Positions 59,096 to 64,000 of a stretch of DNA of 64,000 nt are shown in pieces. A program made the position numbers and the translations under genes. Within the stretch, counting starts at the first letter, position 1; each line of letters begins with the position of its first letter. The notes under the pieces are model-generated. The model saw nothing but the letters and a program-made list of their open reading frames with translations, was not told where the DNA came from and did not search any database. Source of the DNA: Pedobacter gandavensis (GTDB lineage: Bacteria; Bacteroidota; Bacteroidia; Sphingobacteriales; Sphingobacteriaceae); assembly GCF_014172405.1 (NCBI RefSeq), contig NZ_WNXC01000009.1:124001-188000 (forward strand), given 5' to 3'.

Positions 59096-61588
59096 ATGAG
59101 ACATCCTTACCTGATTATATTATTTACCCTCCTTAACCTCTCCGCTTTCTCACAACAAAAAACGCTAATCCTAGGACAGGTTCAGAATCCAAAGGGCGAA
59201 GCACTGGAAGGCGTGACTGTTGCGCTGGTTGAACAAAAAAGTACAACCATGACCGACGCCAAGGGGCATTTCCAATTCAGCACCAGTCTAAAAGGTAACC
59301 TGACCATCAAGGCTATATTGATAGGATATGACGTGATCAGCCGTAAAATAGACATCCAGACGGCTAACGAAACGAGCATTAAATTAATCCTTAGCCCTAG
59401 TGATGAAACTTTGCAGACCGTCGAAATCACGGGTAGAAAAGAGAAAAATTATACCAATGCCGTTTCTTTTGGGGGCACAAAAACCGCCGCTGCGATCAAG
59501 GATGTACCACAATCCATACAGTATGTAACCAAAGAACTCATGCAGGATCAGGGAGCAGTACGGATGACGGATATCGTAAAGAATGTAAGCGGTGTAAACC
59601 AGTATACTTTCTACGACGATGTTTCTATCCGTGGATTCAGGAACCAGGGTGGTGTTGGGAGCAGTAACTCCAATCAATTATTCAACGGATTGAGGACATT
59701 TAACGGTTTCTGGCGACAAAATCTGTTAAACTATCTGGAACGTGTAGAAATTATCAAAGGTCCTGCTTCTGCCCTTTTCGGCAATGCAAATCCGGGTGGA
59801 ACAATCAATAAAGTAACCAAAAAACCTTTAGACACAAATTTCAGATCTCTCAACTTCCAGAGGGGAAGCTTCAATACCTGGAGAGCTAATGCTGATCTAA
59901 CTGGTCCGATGAATAAGAAAAAAACAGTATTATACCGTCTAAACCTCGGTTACGAAAATGCAGAATCCTTCCGTGACCTTCTGTTTGACAAAAATATCGT
60001 TGTGGCTCCATCCTTATCTTACATTCCTTCAGACAGAACCCGGATAAATTTTGACCTGGTATATAACAAATCGAACAGCAGATTAGATCGTGGACAGTCC
60101 ATTTTTGGCTCTACAGACCTTTATTCTACACCGATATCGCTCAATGTTGCCGATGAGAATGACTACCTGAAAGAGAAGACTTACCTGGTCACTACCTCAC
60201 TGAGCCATAAACTAACGGATCACATTACCTTCAATACCTCTTTCTTAAGAACGGGCTATCGCCAGGATCTATTCGAACACCGAAGTACGGCCTTTGCGGT
60301 AGATGCGAAGGGAAAACAGATCGAGGAACTTGCTTTCAGAAGAGCCAGTATACGTCACAATGAGCAGTACAGTAACAGCTTTACAGCTTACCTGTCTTCA
60401 GAATTCAAAACCGGGCCGCTAAAACATATTTTGATTACCGGTTACGACTACAATGACAGTAAAATTCCCCTGGGTTCCTCTCAAAACGATGCCACAGGAT
60501 ACCGTTTAAAAGACGGTACAGTAACCACTAAATATGTAGTAAAAGACTCGGCAAAATATGAAATGTATGCGTACAAAGGAAAAATGATCCCTAAACCAAA
60601 TGTTCCTTCTTTTGACCTGAGCAAGAATACACATTCCCTGCTGGATGTAAGTGGTTATATTTATGCCCCTAATCCGACAGACGTAGTTGTCCCTTCCTAT
60701 TGCCAGCAACACAGCATCTATGTACAGGATCAGATTGCTATCGATAGGTTTAAAGTTTTGCTTGGTCTACGCTATGATACTTATCTTACTGATGTCGGTT
60801 ATAAAACAAATGAAGTAAACCGGGTTACACAAACCGCGCTACTTCCACGTATTGGAATAACCTATGAGGTTACCCGGGATATCAACGCTTATGCCACCTA
60901 TACCACCGGATATAACCCACAAACGGCAAGTTCTCAGAATTCACTTTCTGGCGGTCCATTTGATCCACTGAAAAGCAATCTACTGGAAGCCGGACTAAAA
61001 ACCGACTGGTTCAATAAAAGATTAAGTGCGACGGCATCCATATATAGAATTGAGCAACGCAATTCACTTTACAATGCTTTGGATCCGAACCATCCTGAGC
61101 TGATGATTCAGATTGGTAAAGATATTTCCAAAGGTCTGGAGATGGATATAGTCGGCTATATCTCCCCTAACCTCAACGTGGTTGCCACCTACGCTTATAT
61201 TCATGCCGTGTTGAAAGGCGCTCAAGGTGGTGCTGATAGTTTGTATAACAATCAGCAAAAACCAAATACGCCAAAACACATGGGTAGTCTCTGGGCGAAA
61301 TACCAGTTCAGCATTCCAGGCCTTAAAGGCCTTGGTTTAGGTGCAGGTGCCTATTATGTGGGCAAACGTACTTTCGGTTTCCAGGGCCAGCAAAGCATAT
61401 TGCCTTCCAAAGGTCCAGCTTATATGCTGCTCAACGCCGCGCTCTATTACAAGATTAACAAATTACAGTTGCAACTGAACATGAATAACCTGACTAATAA
61501 AACACATTGGGTGGGTGGTTATGACAGTTCACGCCTATATCCGGGAGCGCCAAGAAACTGGTTAACCTCTGTTACTTATGCCTTTTAA
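59096..61588 (+). CDS. TonB-dependent siderophore receptor with carboxypeptidase-regulatory domain
   Basis: The signal peptide ends near AFSQQ (residue 21). A carboxypeptidase-regulatory domain covers about 22-110. The plug (about 125-245) carries the siderophore-receptor signature AIKDVPQSIQYVTKELMQDQ, NVSGVNQYTFYDDVSIRGFR and RVEIIKGPASALFGNANPG. The 22-strand barrel follows and ends in TYAF. The 830-aa length fits FhuA/FecA-like receptors, and it should import an Fe(III)-siderophore with TonB energy. The specific chelator is unknown. A secreted partner gene follows after 11 bases. Confidence 0.94.
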   Translation: MRHPYLIILFTLLNLSAFSQQKTLILGQVQNPKGEALEGVTVALVEQKSTTMTDAKGHFQFSTSLKGNLTIKAILIGYDVISRKIDIQTANETSIKLILSPSDETLQTVEITGRKEKNYTNAVSFGGTKTAAAIKDVPQSIQYVTKELMQDQGAVRMTDIVKNVSGVNQYTFYDDVSIRGFRNQGGVGSSNSNQLFNGLRTFNGFWRQNLLNYLERVEIIKGPASALFGNANPGGTINKVTKKPLDTNFRSLNFQRGSFNTWRANADLTGPMNKKKTVLYRLNLGYENAESFRDLLFDKNIVVAPSLSYIPSDRTRINFDLVYNKSNSRLDRGQSIFGSTDLYSTPISLNVADENDYLKEKTYLVTTSLSHKLTDHITFNTSFLRTGYRQDLFEHRSTAFAVDAKGKQIEELAFRRASIRHNEQYSNSFTAYLSSEFKTGPLKHILITGYDYNDSKIPLGSSQNDATGYRLKDGTVTTKYVVKDSAKYEMYAYKGKMIPKPNVPSFDLSKNTHSLLDVSGYIYAPNPTDVVVPSYCQQHSIYVQDQIAIDRFKVLLGLRYDTYLTDVGYKTNEVNRVTQTALLPRIGITYEVTRDINAYATYTTGYNPQTASSQNSLSGGPFDPLKSNLLEAGLKTDWFNKRLSATASIYRIEQRNSLYNALDPNHPELMIQIGKDISKGLEMDIVGYISPNLNVVATYAYIHAVLKGAQGGADSLYNNQQKPNTPKHMGSLWAKYQFSIPGLKGLGLGAGAYYVGKRTFGFQGQQSILPSKGPAYMLLNAALYYKINKLQLQLNMNNLTNKTHWVGGYDSSRLYPGAPRNWLTSVTYAF

Positions 61589-61599
61589 TAATAAATCAT

Positions 61600-62292
61600 A
61601 TGATGATAAAAAAAACGATTGCCCTCCTGATATTTAGCCTTGTTTTTCTGGGCGTTAATGCGCAAAGCAAAAAAAAACGTGGAAATATCCTTTACGTGCT
61701 AAGGATGGAATACCGCGACAGGCCCATTGATGAAAAAGTAAAAGCACATTTGGATTCGCTGGGTTACAAGGTCACCCTTGTGGACCAGTCGGCGGAAGTA
61801 CCAAAAGCAAATGCTTATGACCTGATCATTATCTCTTCGACGGTAGGCTCGCAGGATTTTGAAGGAAAATATAAAGATGTGGCAACCCCAATTCTGAGCT
61901 GGGAAAATGACATCCTTGACGACATGCGCTTTACCGGCAGAAATAAAGATGTAGACTTCGGTGAAGTAACCGGCGAACATTATATCTGGATCGTGAATGC
62001 CCCGCATCCGATTGCGGCCGGACTTCCTGCCGGCATCAATTCTGTTTACAGAAAAGATCAGCCAATGGGCTGGGGGAAACCCGGATTAGGTGCTTCGATC
62101 ATTGCTACAATCCCTGGTCAGCCGGATAAAGCCATCATCTTTGGTTACGAAAAGGGCGCGACGATGGACTATGATTTTATCGCACCAGCGAGAAGAGTTG
62201 CTTTCTTTTTAGACAATACGACCTTTCCTTTGTTGAAGGAAAATGGATTGAAATTATTCGATGCCGCGGTAAACTGGGCAATCGCAAAATAA
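61600..62292 (+). CDS. Secreted protein, class-I glutamine-amidotransferase-like fold
   Basis: The 230-aa protein starts with a signal peptide ending near VNAQ (residue 22). The mature part reads as an alternating alpha/beta domain: NILYVLRMEYRDRPIDE, then LGYKVTLVDQS, YDLIIISSTVGS, TPILSWENDIL, and HPIAAGLPAG. The shape resembles ThuA/class-I amidotransferase-like folds, but the catalytic Cys nucleophile is not evident (the mature protein has no cysteine). It lies 11 bases after the siderophore receptor gene and may help release iron or process the ligand (inference). An intrinsic terminator follows. Confidence 0.7.
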   Translation: MMIKKTIALLIFSLVFLGVNAQSKKKRGNILYVLRMEYRDRPIDEKVKAHLDSLGYKVTLVDQSAEVPKANAYDLIIISSTVGSQDFEGKYKDVATPILSWENDILDDMRFTGRNKDVDFGEVTGEHYIWIVNAPHPIAAGLPAGINSVYRKDQPMGWGKPGLGASIIATIPGQPDKAIIFGYEKGATMDYDFIAPARRVAFFLDNTTFPLLKENGLKLFDAAVNWAIAK

Positions 62293-62309
62293 GCAAAAGC
62301 TATCCTTTT

Positions 62310-62360
62310 AAAAAATCACCAGGAATGATTCCATTAGGAATCTATTCCTGGTGATTTTTT
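62310..62360 (+). terminator. Intrinsic terminator of the receptor operon
   Basis: A perfect 17-bp stem (62310-62326 and 62344-62360) with a 17-base loop begins 18 bases after the stop of the secreted protein gene and ends in a run of six T residues. Confidence 0.9.
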
Positions 62361-62421
62361 GTTTTAACTGCTGATATGTTCATCCTGATCGATTTTTTGT
62401 ATATTCATAATTTTAAGAATC

Positions 62422-63258
62422 ATGAAACTACCATCCATTATACAACCTGAGCAATTGCTTATGCTCGATAAAAACGATTTCCTTCTTTTTGATGTCAGTG
62501 CAGGATCGAAAGGCAGATATGATGAACAACACTTAGATGGCGCCTTTTATTTGGATTTAAATACTGATCTGGCAGACATTAAGGATTTCGCTATTGGGGG
62601 AAGGCATCCCCTACCAAGTTTTGAGCATTTTGCGCAACTTTTAGGGAAATACGGAATTACAAACCAAACCCATGTAATTATTTATGACGATAAAAACGGA
62701 TCTAATGCTACAGCAAGATTTTGGTGGATGTTAAGGTCAATAGGTCATGAAAAAGTTCAGGTTTTAAATGGTGGTTATGCTGCTGCCATTAAAGCTGGTT
62801 TTCCTGTAAATGCCGAGGTTCCATTAGCGAAACCAACAGCGCCATATCCAATCACAGCATGGCAGTTGCCATTGGCGGAAATGGATGAAGTGGAAGCTAC
62901 TAGCAATAGTGATCATCATGTAATCATTGATGTTCGAGATGCAAATCGCTTTGCAGGTTTAACCGAACCTATCGATTTAATTGCTGGTCACATACCTGGT
63001 GCTATAAATATACCTTTTACGGAAAATCTTGATGCCAATGGTGCTTTTTTAGCTCCTGAAATTCTAAAGGAAAAATATTCAAATGCGTTAGCTGATTATA
63101 AAACTGAAAACGTGATTGTACATTGTGGTTCTGGCGTAACTGCTTGTCATACGCTCTTAGCGATAGACTATGCAGGTTTAGCACTGCCAAAATTGTATGT
63201 AGGTAGCTGGAGCGAATGGAGCAGGAATAACAAGCAGATGATTCTGGCCTTAGGTTAA
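62422..63258 (+). CDS. Two-domain sulfurtransferase (rhodanese/3-mercaptopyruvate type)
   Basis: The 278-aa protein has two rhodanese domains. The first (about residues 1-130) starts with FLLFDVSAGSKGRYDEQHLDG and is inactive (no Cys at the loop end). The second (about 145-278) has IIDVRDANRFAG, GHIPGAINIPF and the catalytic Cys in VIVHCGSGVTACHTLLA. The loop CGSGVTA matches 3-mercaptopyruvate sulfurtransferase (SseA) more than thiosulfate rhodanese. The enzyme is cytosolic. It precedes a Crp/Fnr-type regulator gene by 30 bases, and the two may be one operon. Confidence 0.93.
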   Translation: MKLPSIIQPEQLLMLDKNDFLLFDVSAGSKGRYDEQHLDGAFYLDLNTDLADIKDFAIGGRHPLPSFEHFAQLLGKYGITNQTHVIIYDDKNGSNATARFWWMLRSIGHEKVQVLNGGYAAAIKAGFPVNAEVPLAKPTAPYPITAWQLPLAEMDEVEATSNSDHHVIIDVRDANRFAGLTEPIDLIAGHIPGAINIPFTENLDANGAFLAPEILKEKYSNALADYKTENVIVHCGSGVTACHTLLAIDYAGLALPKLYVGSWSEWSRNNKQMILALG

Positions 63259-63288
63259 ATTTTAAATTAAAAACTTACGATTTATAAA

Positions 63289-63858
63289 ATGAACATCCCT
63301 TTACTTTCAGCTATAAAGAGTATTATTAAATTAAGTTCAGAAGAAGAAGAAATTATTCAAAACTTATTCAAAAGTAAAACTTATAAAAAAGGAACTTTCT
63401 TTTTAAAAGAAGGCGATGTATGCAGACAGGTTGGTTTTATAACAAAAGGTATTTTCCGTTATTACATTAATGATGAAGGTGAAGATAAGACCTATGGGTT
63501 TTCAAAGGAAAATGAGTTTACCTGCAATTATGAAAGCTTCGTACCGCAAAGCCCTTCCAATCAAATTATACAAGCTTTGGAAGATACTGAACTGATGGTG
63601 ATCTCCTATGATGGATTGAAAGAATTTTATACTAAAATAAAAGAAGGAGAACGTTTTGGAAGAAATATCATTGAGCAGGTTTTTGTACAAACATTAAAAG
63701 ACCGAAATTCATTTTATACCGATTCTCCTCAGGTCCGCTATGAAAAATTCATAAGGGATCATTATGATTTACAACAGCGCCTGCCCCAGTACTATATCGC
63801 ATCTTTTGTAGGTGTAAAACCGCAATCACTTAGCCGAATCAGAAAAAGAATTTCATAG
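63289..63858 (+). CDS. Crp/Fnr-family regulator, cyclic-nucleotide-binding domain
   Basis: The 189-aa protein has a cNMP-binding-like beta-roll (about residues 15-125: FKSKTYKKGTFFLKEGDVCR, then GFITKGIFRYYINDEGEDKT) and a C-terminal part with RYEKFIRDHYDLQQRLPQYY followed by IASFVGVKPQSLSRIRKRI, an HTH that matches the Bacteroidota Crp-like group. It is shorter than Crp (about 210 aa), as usual in this subgroup. The effector need not be cAMP. It has no Fe-S cysteines of the Fnr type. Confidence 0.9.
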   Translation: MNIPLLSAIKSIIKLSSEEEEIIQNLFKSKTYKKGTFFLKEGDVCRQVGFITKGIFRYYINDEGEDKTYGFSKENEFTCNYESFVPQSPSNQIIQALEDTELMVISYDGLKEFYTKIKEGERFGRNIIEQVFVQTLKDRNSFYTDSPQVRYEKFIRDHYDLQQRLPQYYIASFVGVKPQSLSRIRKRIS

Positions 63859-63934
63859 GCCTGATTTGTTAACCCAGGTGCATGAAATTCCATGCTGCAT
63901 TGAGGACTTTTACATTGACAAAAACATCAATGTT

Positions 63935-64000
63935 ATGAAAAGTATATTAAAACAAACTGCATTCTATTGCTGCCTCCTTTCAGGCCTGGGTCTCCTATTT
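63935..64000 (+). CDS. Partial gene at the window edge with signal-peptide start
   Basis: An ATG opens a frame of 22 codons to the last base of the window. The residues MKSILKQTAFYCC and LLSGLGLLF look like an N-terminal signal peptide, so the product is probably exported. A 7-bp inverted repeat (ACATTGA/TCAATGT) lies just before the start. No function can be given. Confidence 0.5.
   Translation, partial: MKSILKQTAFYCCLLSGLGLLF

Overview
The window reads as a chromosomal segment of a Bacteroidota bacterium, most likely a Pedobacter-like member of the Sphingobacteriaceae. Supporting signs are the TonB-dependent receptors with an N-terminal carboxypeptidase-regulatory domain, a DUF4249 lipoprotein paired with such a receptor, LytS/LytTR pairs, a 7TMR-DISM sensor kinase, DUF6266, lipoproteins of the LxxC-KKK type, AT-rich intergenic DNA without clear Shine-Dalgarno sites, and a Bacteroidota-type promoter (TTTG-N20-TAGCTTTG at 59049-59080). 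There is no rRNA, no tRNA, no CRISPR array and no insertion sequence.

Layout. 1-2948: sigma-54 (rpoN) facing two near-identical stand-alone receiver proteins. 3214-9887: a tight five-gene operon with an E1/ThiF-nitroreductase fusion, a GNAT-like acyltransferase, a 7TM sensor kinase, a receiver-kinase hybrid and a receiver protein, ended by a 22-bp inverted repeat. 9941-11131: fabV. 11451-18028: lipoproteins and two TonB receptors. 18012-25598: MutS-like ATPase, membrane-anchored Ppx-like ATPase, miaE, glycosyltransferase, PAS kinase and an esterase. 25650-31259: amino-acid permease, META lipoprotein, TlpA-like redoxin, a ModA-like binding protein and a diheme cytochrome c resembling thiosulfate dehydrogenase. 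31438-35705: small proteins and a kinase/receiver/hybrid-kinase cluster whose first kinase carries five perfect-length 21-residue repeats. 35961-37017: ParA, a small partner protein and a 46-bp perfect palindrome. 37042-43768: an outer-membrane beta-barrel receptor, a LytS/LytTR pair, and an ATP-grasp and a Dabb protein. 43827-47512: an unknown membrane protein, CGGAAT repeats, a strongly structured non-coding stretch, a 50-residue exported peptide gene with its own terminator, then a TPR sensor kinase and its response regulator. 47605-52722: membrane protein, SDR, a second LytS/LytTR pair, an erythromycin-esterase-fold protein and DinB. 52799-57448: phytanoyl-CoA-dioxygenase-like protein, AraC regulator, GH43-like protein and sulfatase, suggestive of sulfated glycan use. 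57834-64000: DUF6266, a siderophore-type TonB receptor with a secreted partner, a two-domain sulfurtransferase, a Crp/Fnr regulator and a truncated gene at the edge.

Two places look most worth following. The 3214-9887 operon couples small-molecule chemistry (E1-like adenylation, FMN redox, acyl transfer) to a private signalling cascade. The 44612-45144 stretch places repeats, a structured RNA candidate and a small exported peptide directly ahead of a sensor kinase/regulator pair. Functions beyond family membership are inference throughout.
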